From: Shinisaurus crocodilurus
Taxonomy: Eukaryota > Chordata > Lepidosauria > Squamata > Shinisauridae
Direction: 5' to 3'
Length of the DNA: 64,000 bases
Assembly: GCA_021292165.1 (NCBI GenBank)
Contig: CM037878.1
Span: 13,078,471 to 13,142,470, forward strand
Part shown: one piece after another, positions 40,770 through 49,392 of the stretch
Layout of the letters: each line of letters opens with the position of its first letter
How positions within the stretch are numbered: position 1 is the stretch's first letter
Translations under genes and position numbers: made by a program
The notes under the pieces: generated by a model
Seen by the model: the letters and a program-made list of their open reading frames with translations, nothing else
Told to the model about the DNA's origin: nothing
Databases searched by the model: none

Positions 40770-41027
40770 AGCCAGCGTGGTGTAGTGGTTAGGGTGTTGG
40801 ACTGGGACTCGGGAGATCCGGGTTCTAGGTCCCCACTCTGTCATGAAACTCACTGGGTGACTTTGGGCCAGTCACTTGACTCTCAGCCTAACCTACCCCA
40901 CAGGGTTGTTGTGAGGTTAAAATGGAGAGGAGGAAGATGTAAGTTGCCTTGGGTTCCTTGCAGGGGGGGGGGGAAGGCAAGATATAAATATAACAAACAA
41001 ACAAATAAATAAAAAAATAAAATAAAG
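40770..41027 (+). mobile_element. CORE-SINE, full length
   Basis: GCCAGCGTGGTGTAGTGGTT, GGGACTCGGGAGATCCGGGT, CACAGGGTTGTTGTGAGGTT and a tail with a G run followed by AAGATATAAATATAACAAAC. It faces the copy at 40405, so the pair forms an inverted repeat with a loop of about 90 bp. Confidence 0.88.
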
Positions 41028-41509
41028 AGGGACAGAATAGAGTGATGGGACTGGGTGGGTAAAAGTGGGAGAGCCACAGAACTTTGGCCTGAAAGTGGAC
41101 CACATAGGCAATCTAATAAGATATTGCTTAACCCTCCTTTTAATAACGCACATCCCGCACCCCACAGCAACCATATGACTTTGACTATATGAAGTCGGCT
41201 TCTACTGCCAGACTATTGGTCCATGGACTGTTATGGTAGCTGTTTCCTGACTATGGTGGCCAACTCTGACCTTCACCTTGCCTGTGGTCAACCTGCATCT
41301 GCTCCTGACCTTCATTTCTTGCCGCTGGCCCCACCTTGCCTGGTGTGTGCCGGGGCCCTCTGCTCATCTCTGGACTTTGCTCCTGCCTCTGGCCCTGCTC
41401 TGCTGTGTATGAGTTTGACCATTGTCTGCTCTGGACTCTGCTTTGTCTCTGGCCTGCCTCTGGCTCTATCACCCCTGCTGGCCCCAGAATTCCAGCCTAG
41501 GACCCTTGC
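41028..41509. other. Unannotated stretch with CTCTG-rich repeat
   Basis: 41290-41480 is an irregular pyrimidine-rich minisatellite (CTGCCTCTGGCCCTGCTCTG type) that keeps a 118-codon frame open without resembling a protein. Confidence 0.4.
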
Positions 41510-41511
41510 TG

Positions 41512-41690
41512 TTTACAACCTGGAGTGGACAACCACAAACAACCTACAGTTCACAGCCCAACAGGTTCAGGCAATATGATAATGCATGTTTCAATGACAG
41601 CCCACAGTTCAAGGACCACCCACACTTGAACCATACTCAGCCCTTGAGTGTGGGTTATTGTGTTGTCTGAGCCCAGCTAGTGTAAGAGAG
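41512..41690. mobile_element. Foldback element type F, copy 1
   Basis: GACAGCCCACAGTTCAAGGA, CAGCCCTTGAGTGTGGGTTA and TTGTGTTGTCTGAGCCCAGC match the element at 43310-43575. The ends are worn. Confidence 0.65.
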
Positions 41691-41826
41691 CTTCTGATGT
41701 TCCCAGGGATGCTGCTACTGCAATCATTAGGCTTCCCATTAGACACAACTAGGTTAAGGAACCTCCAGACTGATAGGCAAAGCAGGAAATGTGAGGAAAG
41801 GCATTTCCTCATTTGGGTTAGACTCG

Positions 41827-42173
41827 TAGTGCTTCTCAATTATTTTCTGTCATGCCCCCCCTAGGAAGAAGAAAACATTTCGCACCCCCCGCGCGACTGT
41901 AAATAGTATCATTTGTCTATAAAATTGTTATAAGTACACCTCTGCATAACACTGTATCCTTATTAACGTATAAGAGAATAAAAAAAGAAAGAAATGTGGA
42001 TCAATTTACAACAAAGAATAGCTTTATTAACTGTAGCAGAAAAGATTTAAAGGAGCACAGGATTTAAAGGAACACAATATTAAAAAAAACTTTTAACTGA
42101 GGTCAAACGAGCCCCCCTTTACGGAGCCTCACGCCCCCCCTGGGGGCCCCGCCCCACTATTTGAGAAGCACTG
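41827..42173. mobile_element. Non-autonomous hAT-like element, copy 2
   Basis: Same element as 1594-1941, same orientation, with about six differences. Its left terminus has changed (CTCGTAGTGCTTCTC instead of CAGTGCTTCTC), while the right terminus GAGAAGCACTG is intact. Flanks GGTTAGAC / GGTTAGAG (41816-41823, 42174-42181) fit an 8-bp duplication with one mismatch if a few bases were added at the left end. Confidence 0.85.
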
Positions 42174-42181
42174 GGTTAGAG

Positions 42182-43119
42182 TCATGTACTTCTACTTTCT
42201 CTCATCTACCTCTCATTTGACCAAGAAGAACAGTACAAGTACCAGCAGTTAGGCAAGAAAAAAGCCAAACCTACTGAATTTCCAGGCAAAGCTAGCAGCA
42301 TTTTAATAAAATAGATTTATTAGGAAGCAGCTAAGTGCAAATACGAATTCACATACCTGTATATTGAAAATAAATGTGAAGGTCATAATTCAGCACAGAG
42401 CTAATTGTGTTTAAGTCCATCATTACTACCATACACTACTCTCAGCTGTGTTGTTAAAAGCCTGTAGAGAAAGATTCAAAACTAGTGGGTAAAACCTTGC
42501 AATTAAGCATAAAGAAAGGCATAGCAGTTCCTTCATTCTTGTACTAGTAAGCCATGCCAGTCAAATAGTCCAGATTCAGCCAGCAATCAGTCAAAAGTCG
42601 GAACCCCAAAGAGGCAGAAGGTGTACATGAGAGTATCACAAAGAAAACTGTCCAAAAAATGAACTCCCATTAGTTGCATATAATAATGCAAATATAGTAT
42701 AATCACTTTTAAAGTGCAAGGTTTCTTCGTGTTCCAAAACTGGTTTCTGTCAGTTACATCTATTTTTCTGGCTTCCATTAATTCCGTGTTCTAATGGCAG
42801 CCAATTTTCTCTGTATATTAGTATGTGGCTTGTATAGGCTGAGAAGAGACAGTAGGTTCACTGAAGAATTAATTCAAATGTTTTATTGATCTAGGCTCGA
42901 CCACTGTTCCACCATAGGAAAAAACAAAACAAAATCCACACATACCCAGAAATATTATTGATCCAATTTGTTTCTACTTGTCTCAACAAGGTTTGGGCAA
43001 TCTCACCTGTTTCATACATAGACTTATTCATGAGCATGAGAGAAATCCCGTAAAGAATGAAAAAACATATGTAGGTATTTCGTCTTCCTTGCATTTTGTC
43101 CATGGCCATGTCCGGAATC
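42182..43119. other. Unannotated AT-rich stretch
   Basis: About 940 bp with no recognised exon or repeat. Confidence 0.35.
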
Positions 43120-43654
43120 TGGGCTGGCCCTTCCATGAGGCAGAGTGAGGCAGCACGCCTAAGACAGCAGATTTTGGGTGTCATGGAAGGGCACTAAAAT
43201 GGTTAATTATTTAATTATTATTGTATTTTTACTGCCAGGGATGGGGAAAGGTGCTCGTGGGATTTTCTGCCTCACGTGCCAAAATAACTTGGCACGGTAA
43301 TGGCTTGGTTCAGAATTCACTCAAGGGTTGAGTGTGGGTTGTCGCTGAACTGTGGGTTATCATGTCATCTGAACCCAGCCATGCTAACAAACCATGGTTT
43401 GTTAACCACAAACAATCCACAAAGTAAACCCATGTTTTTTTGTTGGGTTGTGAACTGTGGGTTGTCCACCGTGGTTTATCTCGGCTGGGTTCAGACAACA
43501 CGATAACCCACGGTTCAACGGCAACCCACTCTTGACCCTTGGGTGTGGGTTATCATGTTGTCTGAACCCAGCCACTATGTACCTTGACTTGAGTGGGCGG
43601 GGCTGCCATTTGTTGCTCCACCTCAGGCAGCAAAAGGTGTTCAGTTGGCCCTGG
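43120..43654. mobile_element. hAT-like element type H, copy 4, interrupted
   Basis: Left end CTGGGCTGGCCCTTCCATGA GGCAGAGTGAGGCAGCACGC and right end CCACCTCAGGCAGCAAAAGG TGTTCAGTTGGCCCTGG match type H ends. Between them lies the type F foldback at 43310-43575. Confidence 0.65.
43310..43575. mobile_element. Foldback element type F, copy 2
   Basis: GGTTGAGTGTGGGTTGTCGC, GGGTTATCATGTCATCTGAA and, further on, GGGTTCAGACAACACGATAA CCCACGGTTCAACGGCAACC, then GGGTGTGGGTTATCATGTTG TCTGAACCCAGCC. The 43488-43575 portion is itself a tight palindrome; the left part repeats one of its arms, so this looks like a two-unit array. Confidence 0.72.
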
Positions 43655-43989
43655 TCCAGATTGTTATGGTTCTAACCACAGTCGTCTTTGGATCAAGACA
43701 ATTTCTGAGTCTGGGGTCCATTGGGATGGGAGCCACAGAGTAATACAACTACTTCCCGGCCATTGGAAGCCACCCCAGTTAACACCCCAACCTCCGCATC
43801 AGAATTTTTTTAGACGGTACTGCCTACAATCTTTTAAAATAGTCGCTGGCCAATGGTGAGTGCTAGAGACTAGTTCTGTAAGTAAATAGTGAAAATGTTG
43901 GGTTCTCAGGAATGTGATAAATGATAAATTCCATATGGTGATGCATTGTGTGCAATGCTGGAATCCCAGATTCCTGGTGGCACCCGTAG
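43655..43989. other. Unannotated stretch
   Basis: No repeat or exon recognised. Confidence 0.3.
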
Positions 43990-44300
43990 GAGCATAAGAA
44001 GCTTCCTTATCCTGAGTCCAACTAGCTCAGTTTTGTCTACACCAGTGTTCTCCAACCTTGGGTCCCCAGATGTTTTTGGCCTACAACTCCCAGCATGCCC
44101 CAGCCAGCGTAGCTGGGAGTTGTAGGCCAAAAACATCTGGGGACCCAAGGTTGGAGAACACTGGTCTACACAGATTGGCAGTGGCTCTAGGATTCAGGGA
44201 GGCATCTTTCCCAGCCCTACCAGGACCAGCAGCTAGAGATTGAACCTGGGACCTTCTGCATGCAAAGGAAGTGCTCCACCACTGATCTACGGCCCTTCCA
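43990..44300 (-). mobile_element. tRNA-Ala-like SINE split by a type A MITE
   Basis: Outer parts: GAGCATAAGAAGCTTCCTTA TCCTGAGTC (tail) and ATTGGCAGTGGCTCTAGGAT, GATTGAACCTGGGACCTTCT GCATGCAAAG, GTGCTCCACCACTGATCTAC (head). The SINE is cut in its tail by the element at 44043-44163, and the interrupted words rejoin exactly once one copy of GTCTACAC is removed. Confidence 0.85.
44043..44163. mobile_element. Palindromic MITE type A, copy 6
   Basis: Perfect 8-bp duplication GTCTACAC (44035-44042, 44164-44171). The outer arms pair without mismatch; the right arm has lost its inner GCATGCCCCAGCC complement, so the tip reads CAGCCAGCGTAGCTGGGAG. Confidence 0.94.
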
Positions 44301-44779
44301 CGTGGCGCGCAAATTTGCGTTACCAGTGCCAAAGCTCGCTGCCTATGGGCACCTCCCTTCTGCTTCTTGTACGTGATTTGACGGGCCTTATGTGCTACTG
44401 TGTGCCTCATGGGGCTAGCAGGAGAGGGAGGATGTATCGTCTCCACGGTATTATTCATCAATATAAATCTCCCATGATACCAAAAAGGGCACAGTCAAAG
44501 GCCACAAATAGAACATCTTGTGCAATGGCTTACCCCAAGCCACACCGGGAGTTTGTCAAACGGGAGGACACTAGACTGCACCGGTTTGTGAAGGAGAACA
44601 TGCCGGTTTGTCACAGCCCTGTCAGGCAGGGTGAGGAACAGCTGCCAGACCAAGTGGCTAAAGAAATCCAGTAATATTTTGCCAAGGGTGCTCAAAAACA
44701 CACAAATTTCTCATCCCCATTTGGAATAGATGTTGGTGCGATCAAGCTCTGGTCGTTCCACAACGCCTTTCCTTCTCGT
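44301..44779. other. Unannotated stretch
   Basis: No gene recognised. A 144-codon frame crosses it but begins inside the SINE and has no known domain. Confidence 0.35.
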
Positions 44780-45002
44780 AGAATCAAAGGTTATCTAGTC
44801 CAACCCCGTACTGATGAAGAAAATCTGTTACTGCACCGTCCCTGATAGGTGTGCCACCCAGCCACTGATTAAAAGCATCTAGTAAGGGGCGTCCACCACC
44901 TTCTGGGTCAGGTTGTTCCATTGTCCCCTTCAGGAAATTCTACTGCACATTGAGTCAAAATCCTTTCCTGTAAAATTTGAACTGGTTGGTTCAGGCTCTG
45001 CC
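44780..45002 (-). mobile_element. CR1 LINE 3' UTR fragment (different subfamily)
   Basis: GTAGAATCAAAGGTTATCTA GTCCAACCCC at the + strand left end, then CACCCAGCCACTGATTAAAA, GGGGCGTCCACCACCTTCTG and GGTTGTTCCATTGTCCCCTT. This resembles the bird-type CR1 3' UTR more than the other copies here do. Confidence 0.72.
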
Positions 45003-45010
45003 CTCTGGAG

Positions 45011-45199
45011 CAGCCTTCTCCAACCTGGCGCCCTCCAGACGGCTTGAACTACAACTCCCATAATTCCCAGACACTGTGCCCCTCATTTGCCATACTGGCT
45101 GGCAATGATGGGACCTGTAGTACAAGACTGGAGGGCACCAGGGGGGGCAATGATGGGGCCTGTAGTCTAACCTGGAGGACTCTAGGTTGGGGAAGGGTG
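45011..45199. mobile_element. Palindromic MITE type B with duplicated right arm
   Basis: CAGCCTTCTCCAACCTGGCG begins it; perfect 8-bp duplication CTCTGGAG (45003-45010, 45200-45207) shows that type B is also hAT-like. Two successive right arms are present (GGCAATGATGGGACCTGTAG and GGCAATGATGGGGCCTGTAG). Confidence 0.88.
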
Positions 45200-45259
45200 C
45201 TCTGGAGCAAGAGCAAACAAATCTGCTCTACCATGCTTGTGACAGCCATTCAAATATTT

Positions 45260-46190
45260 GAAGATTTCACTTCATTTATTTCATTTCTATACCGCCCCAC
45301 AGCCAAAGCTCTCTGGGTGGTTCACAATTTATACATAAAAACAACAACAATAAAAACATACAACATAGTTAAAAAGATTAAAAACCAAATTTAAAAGCAC
45401 CGTTTAAAATGACAATACAAAAGTTAATAAAACTAAGCCTACAGGTGACAATCCCCCCCCCATGTGCTATTTTGAGCTCTTAACTGTTGAATGCCTTGGC
45501 ATAGAGGGAAGCCTTAACCTGGCGCCAAAAAGATAGTAAGGTTGGTGCCAGGTGGGTCTCAGTGGGGAGCTTATTCCATAATTGGGGGGCTACCACTGAG
45601 AAGGCCCTCCTCCTTGTTGCCACTAACCAAGCCTCTCTTGGAGGTGGCAGTCGGAGGAGGTCCCCAGATGTTGAGCGCAGTGTCCGGGTAGATTTCTGTT
45701 GGGAGAGACGTTCTGTCAGGTATTGTGGTCCTAAGTCGTGTAGGGCTTTATAGATTAGAACCAGCACCTTGAATTCAGCTCGGAAGCATATTGGCAGCCA
45801 GTGCAAGCGGGCCAGAACTGGTGTAATGTGCTTGGACCTTCCGGTCCCTGCAGTAAGCCTGACTGTTGCCACATTTTGCACAAGCTGCAACTTCTGAACA
45901 GTCTTCAAAGGCAGCCCCATGTAGAGTGCATTGCAGTAGTCTAGTTTAGAGATTACCAGAGCATAGATTACTGAGACCAGGGTATCCCTGTCCAGATAGG
46001 GGCGTAGTTGGGCCACCAGCTGGAGCTGGAAGAAGGCACTCCTTGCCACTGAGGCCACTTGAGCCTCAAGTGACAAAGATGGCTCCAGGAGCACCCACAA
46101 GCTATGAACCTTCTCCTTCAAGGGGAGTGCAACCCCATCCAGAACAGGTTGAACACCCTCCATCTGGTCAAAGGAACCACCCACTAACAC
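45260..46190 (-). mobile_element. L2-like LINE 3' end with a 236-codon open frame
   Basis: The + strand left end is the inverted tail TTTCTATACCGCCCCACAGC CAAAGCTCTCTGGG. On the - strand an uninterrupted frame from 46190 to 45480 includes SKLDYCNALYMGLPLKTVQK LQLVQNVATVRL, HWLPICFRAEFKVLVLIYKA LHDLGPQYL and RRRAFSVVAPQLWNKLPTET, the typical C-terminus of an L2-like ORF2. The endonuclease and catalytic reverse-transcriptase core are absent because the copy is truncated where a CR1 fragment begins. Confidence 0.9.
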
Positions 46191-46380
46191 CCACTAAGAT
46201 GCCTATCATCTCTTCTCTGACCCAACTCCTTCAACCTTTTCTCATAGGGTGTGGTCTCCAAGCCCCTCACCTTCCTCATCACCCTCCTTTGGACACATTC
46301 AACTGCCCTTCTGTAGGTGTGAAAGGTGTGATGTGCCTGAATCTCTGGGCGAGGGGCTTTTTTGATTGGTTTCACTGAGC
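46191..46380 (-). mobile_element. CR1 LINE fragment
   Basis: CCAACTCCTTCAACCTTTTC TCATAGGGTGTGGTCTCCAA, CACCTTCCTCATCACCCTCC and TTTGGACACATTCAACTGCC are inverted CR1 3' sequence of the bird-like type. Confidence 0.78.
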
Positions 46381-46995
46381 AAAGCCTGTGTGTGGGGAAG
46401 GGGGAATAGAAGGCTGCTGTAAATAGGTAAACAGCCCGCTTGAAAGAAATGCTTGGGCCGTTCCACACCATTCTTCGCTGAAAAGGAAACCACAGCATAT
46501 TATTTGGAATCGAGATGATAAATTAGTCTTCCATTCACATGGAGAAAAGGAGACTTACCATAGGCTTAGGAGCAAGGGAGCTTGCTGGGTATGTGTTTCT
46601 GGTTGACTGGTAGGAGAAAAGGGTTGCCCACGCCTGTTGCGTACCAGTAACATTTTCTTGAGGACTAGTGCCTTCTCTCTCAGGCACCATGAGCCCCTAT
46701 CGCTTATGTGGAGCAAGGAATCTGGGAGTGGCAGAGCTGGGGTTAGGGGTGAGGGGGGGGTCTAAGCCTCCCCAATCTGCTCATAGGAGCCAGGGGGCGT
46801 TACTGGCCGCCCATTAGACTCGGCACACATAGCAGGCGAGGGATCGGCTACCTACATACAGTCCAGTGGCTCTGGTCCGTCCACCCAGCAGCCCCACGGC
46901 CCCGGGCATTCTCTCCAGGGGGCACTGTCCAAGGTGCTGAAACTGCCCGGCGACTCCCAGAAGCCAGTTTGCTGCTGTCCAAGGTGCTGAAGCCG
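46381..46995. other. Presumed upstream flank of FAM131A
   Basis: GC content rises after about 46800. A near-direct repeat of GTCCAAGGTGCTGAA occurs at 46928 and 46977. No TATA box in a convincing place. Confidence 0.35.
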
Positions 46996-47427
46996 GAGCG
47001 TCATGCTACTGAAGCCAGCTGCCTGCCTGCCTCTCTCTCTCTCTCTCTCTTCTCCGCCAGCAGCAGTGACGTAGTCGAACGTGCAAGTGGTTCAGCCTCA
47101 GTGTCCCTGAGACGCCAGCTTCTCGAGGGAGCAGAAACCGAGGAGGAGGAGGAGACACACACACAGAGAGAGAGAGAGCGAGAGCCAGAGCGGTTCCTGA
47201 AGACTGTGTGTGTTTGCGTGCGTGTATGTGTGTGTTTCCTAATCCCCCCTTCTCTCTGTGTCACCAGTCCAGCCCCGGGAAAAGAAATCGCTTCTCCAGT
47301 CGGTTCCACCGCCTGCCTGCCTGCTGCCTGCCTACCTGCCTGCCAGCTCCCAGCCCATGAGGTACTGTGGCAATGTGTGCGGTCTGGAGCAAAGGTTTAC
47401 TGCCATCCTAAATTGCCCCCGTCGATT
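46996..47427 (+). promoter_or_regulatory. FAM131A: Presumed FAM131A promoter/5' leader
   Basis: GC-rich leader before the FAM131A start. It holds a CT tract (47034-47050), a TGACGTAG sequence (47066) resembling a CRE half site, purine and GT repeats (47155-47235) and repeated CTGCCTGC steps. The transcription start cannot be set. The frame of the coding start is open upstream as far back as 46969, so no in-frame stop fixes the initiator. An upstream ATG at 47357 in another frame overlaps the coding start and could lower its use. Confidence 0.5.
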
Positions 47428-47458
47428 ATGGGCTGTATTGGCTCCAAAACCACCATCG
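47428..47458 (+). CDS. FAM131A: FAM131A first coding exon (partial gene)
   Basis: Encodes MGCIGSKTTI and one further base, then a consensus GTAAGC donor (47459-47464), leaving a phase-1 junction. The start ATG has A at -3 and G at +4, a good Kozak context. Gly2 with Ser6 and Lys7 is a textbook N-myristoyl-transferase site, and Cys3 is a likely palmitoylation site, so this isoform should sit at membranes. FAM131B begins MGCIGSR, so the FAM131 family is clear; position downstream of EIF4G1 on the same strand points to FAM131A. The molecular function of the family is not established. Remaining exons, including the conserved KDHVTKPTA region, lie beyond the window, as no matching sequence was seen. 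Confidence 0.7.
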
Positions 47459-47639
47459 GTAAGCTTGCCTTCCTTGCGGTGGCAGCAGGGATGGGGGCGG
47501 CGGCGGCGGGCGTGGGGGGGGGGGGAGGGAGCGTGGCTGCACCTCCGATGTGCCAGGTCCAGCCAGCGGATGAGTAGATGCAGGTGTCTGGAAGATCCCT
47601 AGAGAAGGAGATGGGGGGGGGAGGTTACTTATCCTTTAT

Positions 47640-48378
47640 AGCGTGCGTTTGGTGGTGGTGGTGCGCGAGCCTGCCGAGGGGTGTGTGTACATATGCGGGG
47701 AGGGGAGTGGGATGCATCTCGCCAAGCCAGGCTCCGCTCGCCCGTTCCCGGAGGAGACGAAGGGCGAGCCCGGTGCCTTGGCTTTGCTTGGCGTGCAAAT
47801 CACGGCCGAGGCGTCGCTCGCTCGCTCCGCTGGCTTCACGGGGGTTGCTCGGCGCCGCAGCCCTCCAGCAGTTCGAGGGTTGTTTTTCCTCCAGAGCTCG
47901 GAAACCTCCTCCCCTTCCTTCGCTCTCCCCCCCTCCTCTCCCCGCACCCCGCGCCGCCAGCCACGGCCGGAGCCCGGCGCAATTAGCATGCGAGGGCAGA
48001 CTTGCTGTTGCCAAGGAACCACTCTCCTTAGCAGACCTTCAGCCTTATCCCGCCACCCCACCCCCCACGGCCGCCTTCTCGCCCCAGTCCCAATTCCCAT
48101 CCCAGAAGCAGGAAGGGGGGGGGGAAGAGAAAGAAACGCCCAGGATTGGCTCCCTGCCTTGGAAAGGCGGGCGGTGTGGTGCCTTCTCTGGGCACAAGAA
48201 GGACAGGGAAAGAGCGAGAGGCTTTCTTCTGACCGATGCTCAGGGCAGAGTCTGGATTCTCAGCCGCTGGCTTGGCAGAGACTTGGTGCAAGTTGGATGT
48301 TGGAGGCGGCGGCAGCAGCAGCAGGTCAGTTTTCCAAGTGGACAGCAGAGCAGAAGGAAAGGCGATGCGCTGCTTGGA

Positions 48379-48400
<22 letters not shown>
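47640..48400. promoter_or_regulatory. FAM131A: CpG-rich region (probable CpG island)
   Basis: Dense CG steps (GTCGCTCGCTCGCTCC, CGGCGCCGCAGCC, CGCGCCGCCAGCC) contrast sharply with the rest of the window. It lies just inside intron 1. Frames of up to 399 codons here come from high GC content and show no domain. It may hold an alternative first exon or promoter. Confidence 0.6.

Positions 48401-48413
<13 letters not shown>
48380..48413. repeat. GT microsatellite
   Basis: About 16 GT units. Confidence 0.95.
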
Positions 48414-48414
<1 letters not shown>

Positions 48415-48879
48415 AAAGGTCACAATTTGGGAGGCGTGCAGAGCAGGGATCTTGGGACCGGGCGACTGACAGCTCGGGGCTACCTAAACCTGCCGTGTGG
48501 ATGCGTGTCCCTCCCATGCCAGGTGGGGTTATTGAGTGTGGTTTCTGCTTGGAATCTGCCCCATCTCCAACTGCACGCCGCCACCACCCCCAGCCACCCC
48601 GCTGCACACCCGTTGTGGTTGTGGACAGCAGCAGGTCTTTTCAACCTCGAGCCCATCGCCCCGGAACGAATTAGAGTGTTTAGGATTAGGATGCTCTTGA
48701 GTTCAAGAAGCAGTTGGCAGAAAGTTTTCTGGGGGCAGGGGAGGAAGACCTGTAACCTAGCAAATGGCATCGTATAGATGGATGCATTTGAACACTTAAC
48801 GTCCAGGTTTTTGTGTGTGTCCCCCCCAATCCAGTGAGGATTCTAAGAGCAGTTTCTAACAGGAAATCAAAACCCATCA
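48414..48879. other. Unannotated intronic stretch
   Basis: No repeat or exon recognised. Confidence 0.3.
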
Positions 48880-49085
48880 ATAAAAAACAGATAAAACTAT
48901 AAAAGAATAAAAATACTATCTTATAATACAGCAGAGAAAAATGCTAACATAAGGAAGACTGAAAGCTAGTGGACCTAAAAGGCCCAAGAATTTTTTTTTT
49001 TTTTAAAAGTCTTCACCTGGCACTGAAAAGAGATCAAACCGATGCCAGGCGAGCCTCTTGGGGACAGAATTCCCAAAGCGGGACA
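48880..49085 (-). mobile_element. L2-like LINE tail
   Basis: AAAAACAGATAAAACTATAA, a T run, then CACCTGGCACTGAAAAGAGA and GATGCCAGGCGAGCCTCTTG, as in other inverted L2 copies. Confidence 0.68.
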
Positions 49086-49392
49086 CACACACCCCATCCA
49101 CCTTTAGTAGAGTAGTCATGGACTCAAATGTCTACATTCCCACCCCTGCAGTATGTTCAGAGGCACTTTCTTCTCTTAATATCATGTTCTGGGCGCAGGC
49201 AGCAGGAGGGAAGGGATTTTGCCTTTGTGCCTCATTAGTTGGGCATCTGGCTCACTGATGCTGGGAGCAGAATGCTTTGCCCTGGTCCATCAAGGCAACC
49301 CTTATGTATGTTCTTGTATAGTAGCATTTGCTTGCACTGCCTAGTCCTCGGCCCATGTGGGCTAACATGCCATTGTTGTTTTCGCTCATCAT
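49086..49392. other. Short unannotated interval
   Basis: Nothing recognised. Confidence 0.3.

Noticed and set aside
41223..41579. 118-codon frame rich in Leu/Pro/Cys
   Set aside because: It follows an irregular CTCTG-rich minisatellite and runs into a foldback element. No known motif.
47578..48777. 399-codon open frame in the GC-rich block
   Set aside because: Stops are rare because of high GC content. The translation is low in complexity and several other frames are equally open. No domain, no splice logic.
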